A DNA stretch of 64,000 nucleotides from Herbaspirillum sp. Sphag64 (GTDB taxonomy: Bacteria; Pseudomonadota; Gammaproteobacteria; Burkholderiales; Burkholderiaceae_D): positions 186,001 through 250,000 of the forward strand of contig NZ_JACHYE010000005.1 in NCBI RefSeq assembly GCF_014192645.1, given 5' to 3'. The translations under genes were made by a program, and so were the position numbers. Numbering within the stretch: position 1 is the first letter of the stretch; the number at the start of each line of letters is the position of its first letter. The notes beneath the pieces are model-generated. The model was not told the origin of the DNA. It saw only the letters and a list, made by a program, of their open reading frames with translations, and ran no database searches. Of the stretch, positions 54,261 through 63,209 are shown piece by piece.

Positions 54261-55458
54261 AACTCATACCAAAACTCGCGCTACTAGGGATATTGATCAA
54301 GCGTCGCTCAATATCCTCTGCAACGTTGAGGTTGTGCATTCGAGGTGCCGTTTTATAAATGTCAAGCTCATGCATGAGCGTCCAGACGGGACGCGTCATG
54401 ATGCCCTCTGAATTGCTATATTCCAGCAACTCATCACGCTGTTGCGCACAATTGGGATCAATTAGAAGCGCGTTCAACCAATAGTTGCTTTGTCCGTATG
54501 CAGGCTCTTTAAACACAGATACGCCGGGCATGTCGGCAAACGCCTCTTGATACGTTTGCGCCAGACGACGTTTGGCGAGGATGAAATCTGGAAGTTGCTC
54601 CAATTGAGCACATCCCAATGCTGCATTGATATTCGGAAGACGGTAGTTAAAACCCTTCTGATCATGCGAGAACGACCATTTATGCGGTATTTTCGCTGTC
54701 GTTGTAAGATGCTTCGCCAGTTTCCCCAGTGCAGGGTCATTGGTGAGAATTGCGCCACCGCCACCGGTAGTAATAATTTTATTACCATTGAAACTCAATG
54801 CCGAAACGCGACCCAGGTTACCCGTATGCTGCCCCTTGTAATAAGAGCCCAACGATTCGGCAGCATCCTCGACCAAGTCAATTCTATAACGCTCACACAG
54901 CGCCACTAACGGATCTAAATCTACTGGATGTCCAAATGTATGCATGGGCACCACGGCCTTGATACGGCGGCCAGTCTGCTTGTTGAAACAATATTCGCCG
55001 CGAATCTCAGCAATATCATCGAGATATTCAGCGAGCTTTTGCGGATCCAGCCCCAGTGTCGTTGCGTCGCTTTCGACAAAATGTGGAATTGCACCGCAAT
55101 AGCTGACCGCATTGGCAGTCGCGATAAATGTCAACGCTGGCATTAGCACTTCATCGCCATGCTCCACACCAACTAGCAGCAAACAGACATGCAATGCTGC
55201 AGTGCCATTGACGACGGCAACCGCATGTCTAACCCCAGTATAGGCCGCCAAATCCTGCTCGAAACGATCAACGTATTTGCCGACAGATGAGACCCATCCA
55301 GTATCGATACATTCTTTAACGTAGGCCCATTCATTGCCACTGAAACGGGGCTCATGCAGTGACACACGCTCGTCCCGAACGGCTAACACCGCCCGCAGGG
55401 TTTCAACAATCGCGGCAGAATCTATTTTAAACATGGCTGATAACGGGTGTGTGATCAT
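54247..55458 (-). CDS. legC: Sugar aminotransferase LegC (DegT family)
   Basis: A 403-residue PLP enzyme. LVEDAAESLGSYYKG holds the aspartate and the lysine lies in SFNGNKIITTGGGGAIL. It transfers an amino group to the 4-keto sugar made by LegB. The ATG overlaps the legB stop (ATGA); an in-frame ATG at 55434 is an alternative. PseC and PglE are relatives; the neighbours favour LegC. Confidence 0.92.
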   Translation of the reverse strand: MITHPLSAMFKIDSAAIVETLRAVLAVRDERVSLHEPRFSGNEWAYVKECIDTGWVSSVGKYVDRFEQDLAAYTGVRHAVAVVNGTAALHVCLLLVGVEHGDEVLMPALTFIATANAVSYCGAIPHFVESDATTLGLDPQKLAEYLDDIAEIRGEYCFNKQTGRRIKAVVPMHTFGHPVDLDPLVALCERYRIDLVEDAAESLGSYYKGQHTGNLGRVSALSFNGNKIITTGGGGAILTNDPALGKLAKHLTTTAKIPHKWSFSHDQKGFNYRLPNINAALGCAQLEQLPDFILAKRRLAQTYQEAFADMPGVSVFKEPAYGQSNYWLNALLIDPNCAQQRDELLEYSNSEGIMTRPVWTLMHELDIYKTAPRMHNLNVAEDIERRLINIPSSASFGMSYGNR

Positions 55459-56450
55459 ACATTGTAAATACTGGTCTTATATGTCTTCAAATTCTCAGGC
55501 TGAGTAAACCAGGCGATTGTTTCAGCCAGACCGCGTCTAAAACCATCCTTACCTCCATATGCAGGTGCCCAACCGGTAAGTTCATGCGCCTTGGCGTTCG
55601 AAGCCCACAAACGGTCGACCTCACTTTTATCAGGTCTCATGCGGATCTGCTCCGTTTCAATTTCAATTTCAACTCCCATGATTTCAGCGATCATCCGCAC
55701 TGTCTCACCAATTGAAACTTCGAAATTGCTACCGATATTGATGACCTCACCAACTGTGCGTGGAGAGCGTGCAACGGACAAGAATCCTTGGACAGTGTCC
55801 TTCACGAAATTAAAATCCCGGGTTGGGTGCAATGCGCCTAATTTGATACGGCGCTGCCCTGCCGCAATTTGCGTGATCACAGTTGGAATAATCGCACGGG
55901 CCGACTGCCGCGGGCCATAGGTATTGAAGGGCCGAATTACTGATACAGGAGTATCAAATGCATTGTAAAACGATAGCGCAATTTGATCTGCGCCAATCTT
56001 GCTGGCGGAATAGGGAGACTGCCCTTGCAGAGGGTGCTCTTCCGTAATCGGAACGAACCGAGCAGTACCATACACTTCACTGGTCGAGGTATGCACAACC
56101 TTCTCGACGCCCAGCTCACGCGCCGCCTGTACGATGTTCAATGTCCCCTTGATATTGGTGTCGACATAGGTATCAGGCGAGTGATAAGAATAAGGAATCG
56201 CGATCAACGCCGCCAGATGCAACACCACATCGTAACCCTGCATCGCTTTCTTCACGCCGTATGGATCCCGAATATCTCCAGCAAACACATCAAATTTCCC
56301 TGCCACGTCCGGCGCACAATCATCAAGCCAGCCCCACGAATTAAATGAGTTATACATGACAAATGCACGCACCTCGTGCCCTTCACGCACCAAAGTCTCT
56401 GTAAGGTGCGATCCGATAAAACCATCCGCCCCCGTGACTAGTACTTTCAT
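55455..56450 (-). CDS. legB: NDP-GlcNAc 4,6-dehydratase LegB
   Basis: A 331-residue extended SDR. VTGADGFIGSHL is the cofactor loop, TSTSEVYGTARFVPI the serine block and SPYSASKIGAD the tyrosine-lysine motif. It lacks the 5-epimerising PseB pattern. It makes the 4-keto-6-deoxy intermediate for LegC and heads the leg run. About 50 bases separate it from the fcl stop. Confidence 0.92.
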   Translation of the reverse strand: MKVLVTGADGFIGSHLTETLVREGHEVRAFVMYNSFNSWGWLDDCAPDVAGKFDVFAGDIRDPYGVKKAMQGYDVVLHLAALIAIPYSYHSPDTYVDTNIKGTLNIVQAARELGVEKVVHTSTSEVYGTARFVPITEEHPLQGQSPYSASKIGADQIALSFYNAFDTPVSVIRPFNTYGPRQSARAIIPTVITQIAAGQRRIKLGALHPTRDFNFVKDTVQGFLSVARSPRTVGEVINIGSNFEVSIGETVRMIAEIMGVEIEIETEQIRMRPDKSEVDRLWASNAKAHELTGWAPAYGGKDGFRRGLAETIAWFTQPENLKTYKTSIYNV

Positions 56451-56499
56451 TTCAATTCACTTTCAATAAAATTGCGTACGATTGTGTACTTGCATTCAT

Positions 56500-57456
56500 T
56501 CAATTGGGGACGCCCGCAGCATTTGATGCCAAATAATTGGCAAACGTCTTTTTTAGCCCGTCAATAAGCGAAGTGCTAGCACGCCAGCCCCTGTTCTCCA
56601 ATTGCGATACGTCAAGCAACTTCCGGGGCGTACCATCAGGCTTACTACTATCGAATTCGATGACACCATCAAATCCGACTACACTCATAATCGATTCGGC
56701 TAACTCACAAATAGTCACATCAGTACCTGTCCCTACATTGAACAAGCCAGTACCGATAGCGTTCTCCATCATGAAAACGCATGCATCGGCCATATCATCG
56801 ACATAAAGAAATTCGCGCATTGGCTTGCCCGAACCCCACACTACTAGTTTCCGATCGCCTCGGAGCTTGGCTTCATGCGCCTTTCGCAGCAATGCAGGCA
56901 ACACGTGGCTGTTATTCAAATCGTAATTGTCGTTCGGTCCGTATAAATTGGTCGGCATCACAGAAACGTAACGCGTACCAAATTGACGATTATAAGATTC
57001 ACATAATTTCACGCCGGCAATTTTTGCGATTGCGTATGGCTCGTTTGTCTGTTCCAGCGGTCCGGTCAACAAATACTCTTCTTTGATCGGTTGTGGACAA
57101 TCCCGGGGGTAGATACACGACGAACCAAGGAACATCAAATCCCTGATTCCTGCCTGATGGGCAGCACCAATCACATTGGCCTCCATCAGCAGGTTTTGGT
57201 AAATGAAATCGGCACGATAAGTGTTATTGGCGTGTATCCCTCCGACTTTGGCTGCGGCCAGAAAAATATAATCAGGTTTCTGAACGGACAGGAATTCCTG
57301 CACCTTTGCCTGGTCCAGCAAATCGAGTTCACCATGCGTGCGAGTCAGAATATTGGTGTACCCACCGGCCTGCAAACGTCTGACGATGGCAGAACCCACC
57401 ATGCCACGGTGACCCGCGACAAAAATTTTAGCGTCTCTAGACAGTGCGCTCATCAT
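56500..57456 (-). CDS. fcl: GDP-L-fucose synthase
   Basis: About 318 residues from the ATG at 57456 (or 57453). FVAGHRGMVGSAIVRRL binds NADPH, SSCIYP is the serine block, and NEPYAIAKIAG holds the catalytic tyrosine and lysine. It epimerises and reduces GDP-4-keto-6-deoxymannose to GDP-L-fucose. A 4-7 base gap to gmd makes the pair an operon. An earlier frame start inside gmd is rejected. Confidence 0.96.
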   Translation of the reverse strand: MMSALSRDAKIFVAGHRGMVGSAIVRRLQAGGYTNILTRTHGELDLLDQAKVQEFLSVQKPDYIFLAAAKVGGIHANNTYRADFIYQNLLMEANVIGAAHQAGIRDLMFLGSSCIYPRDCPQPIKEEYLLTGPLEQTNEPYAIAKIAGVKLCESYNRQFGTRYVSVMPTNLYGPNDNYDLNNSHVLPALLRKAHEAKLRGDRKLVVWGSGKPMREFLYVDDMADACVFMMENAIGTGLFNVGTGTDVTICELAESIMSVVGFDGVIEFDSSKPDGTPRKLLDVSQLENRGWRASTSLIDGLKKTFANYLASNAAGVPN

Positions 57457-57460
57457 GCAC

Positions 57461-58546
57461 TCACTCCCGCCGATCCATAACTGCATAGCCGTGGCGCTTG
57501 ACAAGCTCATCACGCTCCGCCGACTTCAAATCCTCGCGCATCATCTCGACAACCAACTCAGTGAAAGTTGTCTTGGGCGTCCATCCCAGTTTCTGCTTCG
57601 CCTTGCTGGCATCGCCCAACAAACTTTCCACCTCTGTCGGACGGAAGTAGCGCGGATCAACCGCGACGATACATTTACCATTGGCGTCGTAACCCTTCTC
57701 GTTCTCGCCTTGCCCTTCCCAACGAACGCTAATGCCAATCTCTTGGGCAGCCAGATTGATGAAATCCCGGACACTATATTGGACGCCTGTGGCGATGACA
57801 AAATCTTCCGGCTTTTCCTGCTGCAGCATCAACCATTGCATCTCAACATAATCGCGCGCATGTCCCCAATCGCGCTTGGCATCCAGGTTTCCTAAATAAA
57901 CACATTCCTGCAAGCCAAGTTTGATACGCGCCAACGCGCGTGTAATCTTGCGCGTCACAAAAGTCTCGCCACGAATAGGACTTTCGTGATTGAAAAGGAT
58001 GCCATTGCATGCATAGATGCCATAGGCTTCCCGATAGTTGACGGTGATCCAGTAGGCGTACAATTTTGCAACGGCGTATGGACTACGCGGATAGAACGGC
58101 GTGCTCTCTTTTTGCGGGACTTCTTGCACCAAACCATACAACTCAGACGTCGATGCCTGATAGAAGCGGGTTTTCTTTTCCAAGCCAAGAATACGAATCG
58201 CCTCAAGAATACGCAAGGTTCCGAGCGCGTCTGAATTTGCCGTGTATTCGGGCTCTTCAAATGACACCGCAACATGGCTTTGTGCTGCTAGATTGTAGAT
58301 TTCGTCAGGCTGTACCTGCTGAATAATACGAATCAGACTTGTCGAATCAGTAAGGTCTCCGTGGTGCAACCTGAATCGGAGATTTTGCTCATGCGGGTCT
58401 TGGTACAAGTGGTCAATACGATCAGTGTTGATCAGTGACGTACGACGTTTTACACCATGGACTTCGTAGCCCTTATTCAGAAGGAGCTCCGCAAGATATG
58501 CGCCATCCTGTCCGGTGACGCCAGTGATCAGTGCAACTTTATTCAT
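57461..58546 (-). CDS. gmd: GDP-mannose 4,6-dehydratase
   Basis: A 361-residue short-chain dehydrogenase at standard length. [17 protein letters not shown] is the NADP loop, ASTSELYG the threonine/serine block with catalytic acid, and [13 protein letters not shown] the tyrosine-lysine motif. It converts GDP-mannose to GDP-4-keto-6-deoxymannose for fcl. The mannose-1-phosphate side is supplied by the mutase at 6.5-7.9 kb; the GDP-mannose pyrophosphorylase is outside this window. Confidence 0.97.
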   Translation of the reverse strand: MNKVALITGVTGQDGAYLAELLLNKGYEVHGVKRRTSLINTDRIDHLYQDPHEQNLRFRLHHGDLTDSTSLIRIIQQVQPDEIYNLAAQSHVAVSFEEPEYTANSDALGTLRILEAIRILGLEKKTRFYQASTSELYGLVQEVPQKESTPFYPRSPYAVAKLYAYWITVNYREAYGIYACNGILFNHESPIRGETFVTRKITRALARIKLGLQECVYLGNLDAKRDWGHARDYVEMQWLMLQQEKPEDFVIATGVQYSVRDFINLAAQEIGISVRWEGQGENEKGYDANGKCIVAVDPRYFRPTEVESLLGDASKAKQKLGWTPKTTFTELVVEMMREDLKSAERDELVKRHGYAVMDRRE

Positions 58547-58596
58547 TACATTTCCCAGGTTCTGCTAGTAGATAAAAACAGGTTTGCTGATGTTGC

Positions 58597-59496
58597 TCAA
58601 AACATTTTGGCATTCAATAAGCGCATCAGATATTGCCCGTATTTGTTCTTGCTGTATGGCTGAGCCAATGCCTCAAGCTGCTCAGAGGTAATATATTTTT
58701 TACGAAACGCAATCTCTTCTGGGCAAGCAATTTTCAGCCCCTGACGGTTCTCGATGGTTGCGATGAACTGGCCAGCATCTGACAAGGAATCATGTGTTCC
58801 TGTATCGAGCCATGCCATACCACGCCCCATCAATTCAACATTTAACTTCCCCATCTCCAGATAGACGCGATTGATGTCAGTAATTTCCAATTCGCCGCGC
58901 GCAGAGGGCTTGATGTGGGTAGCGATATCGCAGACCAACTCATCATAAAAATATAAGCCAGTAACGGCATAATTCGATTTCGGATGGACCGGTTTCTCTT
59001 CAATGCTGATGACTCGGCGCTGCTCATCAAAATCAATCACGCCATATCGTTCCGGATCGTTGACGTAATAGGCAAATACATACGCCCCTTCTTTTTGGGC
59101 ATCCGCTACTTTCAATTGCGATTCAAATTCATTTCCGTAATAAATATTGTCGCCCAGAATCAGGGCTGAAGGATGGCCATCGACAAACTCTCTACCGATG
59201 GTGAACGCTTGCGCCAAACCATCAGGTGATGGTTGTTCTGCATAACTAATTTCCAATCCCCACTGACTGCCGTTTCCAAGCAAACGTTTGAAATGAGGTA
59301 AGTCAGTCGGAGTGGAAATAATTAGAATTTCACGAATCCCTGCCAACATTAACGTTGTCAAAGGGTAATAAATCATCGGCTTGTCATGCACCGGCAGCAG
59401 TTGCTTCGAAACAGCTAGGGTAACAGGATAGAGTCGCGTTCCAGAGCCTCCTGCGAGAATAATTCCTTTGCGTCGGGACTTTAAAGTTGCGGTCAT
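58597..59496 (-). CDS. rmlA: Glucose-1-phosphate thymidylyltransferase
   Basis: About 299 residues from the ATG at 59496 with AAAGG upstream; an in-frame GTG at 59514 is an alternative. [16 protein letters not shown] is the nucleotidyltransferase signature, [17 protein letters not shown] the second, and [10 protein letters not shown] the metal block. It makes dTDP-glucose. No rmlB, rmlC or rmlD occurs in the window, so the dTDP-sugar route must be completed elsewhere or dTDP-glucose is used directly. Confidence 0.96.
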   Translation of the reverse strand: MTATLKSRRKGIILAGGSGTRLYPVTLAVSKQLLPVHDKPMIYYPLTTLMLAGIREILIISTPTDLPHFKRLLGNGSQWGLEISYAEQPSPDGLAQAFTIGREFVDGHPSALILGDNIYYGNEFESQLKVADAQKEGAYVFAYYVNDPERYGVIDFDEQRRVISIEEKPVHPKSNYAVTGLYFYDELVCDIATHIKPSARGELEITDINRVYLEMGKLNVELMGRGMAWLDTGTHDSLSDAGQFIATIENRQGLKIACPEEIAFRKKYITSEQLEALAQPYSKNKYGQYLMRLLNAKMF

Positions 59497-59657
59497 TTTT
59501 AAACCTTTGCTCACCGTTTTTTGCCGAAGAATAAACTAAAATTAGTTCAATAGTGGTCAAATTTAAAAAGGCACATAATATAAATACAATCAGTCTGCAT
59601 TCATAACCTGCCAATCAAATAAATGGACTTGCTAGTTTATCCGCATGTAAATGCTAC

Positions 59658-61412
59658 TTATTGAACGGGCTTACGATAAGGCTCATATACTTCAGTCAAT
59701 GTTGACTCGACAAATGCTATTTTTCGTACAGCGATTCCCGAGGCTAAAAAGCATTTCACTTCAATGACTAGCTTCCCAGGCGTATCAGGCAATAGTATTG
59801 AATGATCATACGCCGTACCAAAAGCATAGTCGCCATTACCAACAAATGAGAAATCGACTGGGATACGAGGTGCCATTCCATTGGGTAGATAAGATATGGA
59901 CGCCTGCTTGCACGCTTTATTTTCAGTCACGGACGAAGCTGGCATCAGACTAACTTGCCAAAGCAAGTTACCACCTTTTCTAGATACATCCAGCGAGGGA
60001 ATATCCAATGTAAATCGCGATATTTTTTTGCCTGCATCTTGAACGAAAGCAGCAGAAACATCACTTTTACCAAAGAATTTTTCAAATAATATGCGCACTG
60101 GAATATCAGGAGACTCGCCGATACGAGGGATGACTCGTAGATAAAACATAGATATAAATGCACACAGAAGGACAATACCTGTTGCCCTATCAACGTGTCG
60201 ATTAATCCACGTCCCAGGCGCCGTGTAAGCATTTCCCTGGTCGCCCTTGGTCCGCTCAAACATGAGTGCGATACCAACCGCCGCAAGCGGGACCAGCAGC
60301 AACTCAACATTGCCTACGCTATAACGAATATTGTAAAGAACGAGTGCGGTTTGCAGCACTTGCAGCAAAATACCAGCGCCCACAAGAATGACTAAAAGTC
60401 GCTTTGCGCGGAAGCCCCACGCGACCGCTGTCACTGCCATTGCCAGTTCGACAACTCTGAACCAGGACATTCTCGCGCTCGCCTCTAAAGGAGTAAAGAA
60501 TGTCACCCAGGATATTTTTCGGAAAAACCACTCCAGCAACCCAGAAAACGACCTATGCTTTAAAAATTCTGCGGCTACTATTCCATAGTCATGATTGCCG
60601 GCAACGGTAAAGATAGACCTTGTCAATCCCTGGTAATTCATTCCGAGCAAGGGCGGCTCAAATCCGCCAGTAAGCAAATTAGTGCCATAGTACAGAGCGC
60701 CTCCGCCACCTTCGGCGATATTGGGCGTCCCAAACAAAAGCAAATTTTTCACGACAAACAGGCCCGGCAACAATAGCGCAAGTATATGAACCCAAAATAC
60801 CTTCCCGACCACAGCTCGAGACTTCGGACTAAAGAGAAAGGAAAATGATAAAGCTACCAGTAACAGAATCACCGGATATAACCACACCGGTCGAAGTAAA
60901 ATCGATATTGAAAGTGCTATTGCAGCGACCGGTATAGCCCAGCGTTTGAAGGCAATAACTTCACCAAGAGCCCATATCCACATTAAGGTAAACAGGAAAA
61001 ACGGCGTTTCCGATAATGAGCGGGGGATCCACGAGACAATCAACGGCGATGCAGCAAACAATAATGCCGCCAAAATGCCCGCGACAATCGAATGCATGCG
61101 ACGAGCGATACCATAGGCAAGCAACACCATGATGCAACCACTCAAGATGTTTGCGTATCTGATCGTGTAATCATCAGCGCCAAAAATAGCAAACCATGAG
61201 TAGATTGCGGGGCCTACCTGAATTGAGTCCGAGGATAAAAAAAACCGCCACCCTTGCTCAATCAATTTTTTTGCCAGCGGAATATAAGTAATTTCCGCGT
61301 CGGGAGGAATCGGCAAATGGATGAATTTCCAGGCATGCTGGAGATATATACCGATAATGACAAGCAACAAAGCATATCGAATTACAAATTTGTTACTTTG
61401 AAATCGGTACAT
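59658..61412 (-). CDS. GT39/ArnT-like polyprenyl-phosphate sugar transferase
   Basis: A 584-residue integral membrane protein. An N-terminal helix is followed by a periplasmic loop (residues about 35-70, PPDAEITYIPLAKKL) of the kind bearing the catalytic aspartates of GT-C enzymes, then roughly eleven helices, and a soluble C-terminal domain from about 420. It would transfer a sugar from undecaprenyl phosphate to a periplasmic acceptor. The GT2 and SMR-like genes upstream complete the module. Confidence 0.8.
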   Translation of the reverse strand: MYRFQSNKFVIRYALLLVIIGIYLQHAWKFIHLPIPPDAEITYIPLAKKLIEQGWRFFLSSDSIQVGPAIYSWFAIFGADDYTIRYANILSGCIMVLLAYGIARRMHSIVAGILAALLFAASPLIVSWIPRSLSETPFFLFTLMWIWALGEVIAFKRWAIPVAAIALSISILLRPVWLYPVILLLVALSFSFLFSPKSRAVVGKVFWVHILALLLPGLFVVKNLLLFGTPNIAEGGGGALYYGTNLLTGGFEPPLLGMNYQGLTRSIFTVAGNHDYGIVAAEFLKHRSFSGLLEWFFRKISWVTFFTPLEASARMSWFRVVELAMAVTAVAWGFRAKRLLVILVGAGILLQVLQTALVLYNIRYSVGNVELLLVPLAAVGIALMFERTKGDQGNAYTAPGTWINRHVDRATGIVLLCAFISMFYLRVIPRIGESPDIPVRILFEKFFGKSDVSAAFVQDAGKKISRFTLDIPSLDVSRKGGNLLWQVSLMPASSVTENKACKQASISYLPNGMAPRIPVDFSFVGNGDYAFGTAYDHSILLPDTPGKLVIEVKCFLASGIAVRKIAFVESTLTEVYEPYRKPVQ

Positions 61413-61533
61413 TACAGCCCCTAGTTTTCAGCATGCAATCAATATTGATCTGCAGACACTTATAATTATTTTTACACTTGATACTATTTTTTCTACTGCA
61501 AAAACGAGTAGGTATTTTTAAGCTTAACGCCGC

Positions 61534-62499
61534 CTACAGCAACTCATGCATCGGGCTTACAGGTACACTCGACACATCATAGTTAAGGGCAGCCAGAAGG
61601 AGTTGGAACCCCAGCAATATGGGGAGCATTGCCAACATGATTGTTCCTGTGGCCGTTGGCACACCAGAAATATATGCCTCATGCCACTTTACGAGTCCGT
61701 ATATCAAGCCACTCACAAACAGCAAACTCCCACCTAACAACTCAATACTTCCGACATTGAAATTACGCAAAAAGTAATTATAAAAAATACGCTTGAAGAA
61801 ACAGCTGATGTATTTTTTTGGAAATTCAAATGCAACCTTCACTACATTCAAGTTGCTTTCCTCGAGGCCATAAGTCGAGACAAGCGGTACATCATGGACG
61901 ACCGCGCGCAAAATCCCCAGTCGAAATAACATATCGCTTTCAAAAAAATAACGCTTGTCTATTTTGTCCAAGGGCAAATTACGCAAAATATTGACATGAA
62001 TTGCGGTGTATCCGTTCGTCGGATCCATGATATTCCAGTATCCGCTGGATACTTTACTGACAAAAGACAAGCAGGCATTACCGAATAGCCTCACTGGCGG
62101 CATATCCGCAAGACCAGCAATATCGAAAAATCGATTGCCTTTGGTATAGTCAGCTTGCCCATCGACTATTCGCCTGATAAAGCGGGGGATACTTGATGGG
62201 TCCATCTGCCCATCACCATCAACCTTCACCACAATATCCATCTCGTCCTGAATCGCCTGTTTGTAACCGGTAACCACAGCGCCACCAACACCTTGATTTA
62301 CTTCGTGGTAGAGCACACAGACTCGTTCATCAGTGCAATTTTGCTCGACATGCGAGCCACTGCCCTCAGGGCAATGATCGTCGACCACATAGATTCTGCA
62401 AACTTCTTTGCCAATAGCACCTATCACGGCGAGCACGTGCGACTTAACTTTGTAGGATGGAATAACCACCGCCACGGCGGGCGAGATTACGTTACTCAT
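61534..62499 (-). CDS. GtrB/DPM1-like polyprenyl-phosphate glycosyltransferase (GT2)
   Basis: About 321 residues from the ATG at 62499. VVIPSYKVKSHV opens the GT-A fold, VDDHCPEGSG is the first aspartate block and KVDGDGQMDP the DxD-like metal site. Two to three C-terminal helices (SLLFVSGLIYGL, IMLAMLPILLGFQLLLAAL) anchor it. It loads a sugar on undecaprenyl phosphate at the cytoplasmic face for the GT39 enzyme. Confidence 0.9.
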   Translation of the reverse strand: MSNVISPAVAVVIPSYKVKSHVLAVIGAIGKEVCRIYVVDDHCPEGSGSHVEQNCTDERVCVLYHEVNQGVGGAVVTGYKQAIQDEMDIVVKVDGDGQMDPSSIPRFIRRIVDGQADYTKGNRFFDIAGLADMPPVRLFGNACLSFVSKVSSGYWNIMDPTNGYTAIHVNILRNLPLDKIDKRYFFESDMLFRLGILRAVVHDVPLVSTYGLEESNLNVVKVAFEFPKKYISCFFKRIFYNYFLRNFNVGSIELLGGSLLFVSGLIYGLVKWHEAYISGVPTATGTIMLAMLPILLGFQLLLAALNYDVSSVPVSPMHELL

Positions 62500-62551
62500 A
62501 AATAGTCTGGGCAATCAAAAAATATGATGACGAACGAAGAGGTGAGGGAGA

Positions 62552-62896
62552 TTACGACCGGATCGCAATCACTATTCCAACGATAATGACGCCGACACCG
62601 ACAAAGTACTGTGTATGAAAGCGCTCATTAAAAATAAAATGCGTTCCCAACGGCACCAGAACAAATGCGAGCGCCATTAATGGATAGACACGGCCCAATT
62701 CGACTCTCTGTAAAACCCATACCCATACCAAGGTAATCACGCCATACAGACACATGGCAATGAACAACGGCAGCAAAGCTTTCGGCGAAAAAAAAGAACC
62801 GCTCGACACCATCGCCGCGGAACTTACTTTGAACAAAATTTGCCCGACAGAGAGCCCTACCACACAACAAAAAGCAACCAAGTAAACTAGCACCAC
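62552..62896 (-). CDS. SMR/EamA-like small membrane transporter (possible lipid-sugar flippase)
   Basis: About 114 residues from the GTG at 62896, which has AGGATC just upstream and yields a normal four-helix SMR length; in-frame starts at 62944 and 62995 add a poorly fitting leader. Helices include VYLVAFCCVVGLSVGQ, LPLFIAMCLYGVITLVWVW and FVGVGVIIVGIVIAI; RVELGRVYPLMALAFVLVPLG is the conserved E-x-x-x-x-Y-P segment of ArnE/ArnF-like proteins. Next to GT2 and GT39 genes it likely flips undecaprenyl-phosphate-sugar; drug export is the alternative. Confidence 0.75.
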   Translation of the reverse strand: MVLVYLVAFCCVVGLSVGQILFKVSSAAMVSSGSFFSPKALLPLFIAMCLYGVITLVWVWVLQRVELGRVYPLMALAFVLVPLGTHFIFNERFHTQYFVGVGVIIVGIVIAIRS

Positions 62897-63142
62897 AATA
62901 GATCCTGTAAATAAACAACCCCGCAGGGTGAAAAAGACACACATCAAATGAGGACTGCGCGGATGACTTACGGCTGAAACACGTGGGACGAGCATTGATC
63001 ATCTGTGTCCCAACAGAGCCAGAATCCAAGTGACTCTGGATACCAAAGCTGCATCTGGGTCTTGTCAGGGGGAATTTTATACTAGAAACCACTCGATAAA
63101 TGACGAATGCGACATACAATGCATCGGCTTAGATCGACCCAG

Positions 63143-63167
63143 GGAGTTCTTTTAAACTCCGGTTTTT
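63143..63167 (+). terminator. Short hairpin with T run in the apaH leader
   Basis: GGAGTT (63143-63148) pairs with AACTCC (63155-63160) around a six-base loop, followed by GG and five T on the plus strand, about 43 bases before apaH. It looks like a weak intrinsic terminator or attenuator. No plus-strand gene ends just upstream, so attenuation of apaH is possible but unproven. Confidence 0.4.
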
Positions 63168-63209
63168 AAGAGATAATTTTTATTTCTATGAAACAGAATT
63201 GTTATTTTG

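Noticed and set aside
47877-56450. Pseudaminic acid or sialic acid pathway
   Set aside because: A NeuC-type hydrolysing epimerase replaces PseG, the dehydratase is LegB-like and not PseB-like, and LegB, LegC and PtmE would not be needed for sialic acid.
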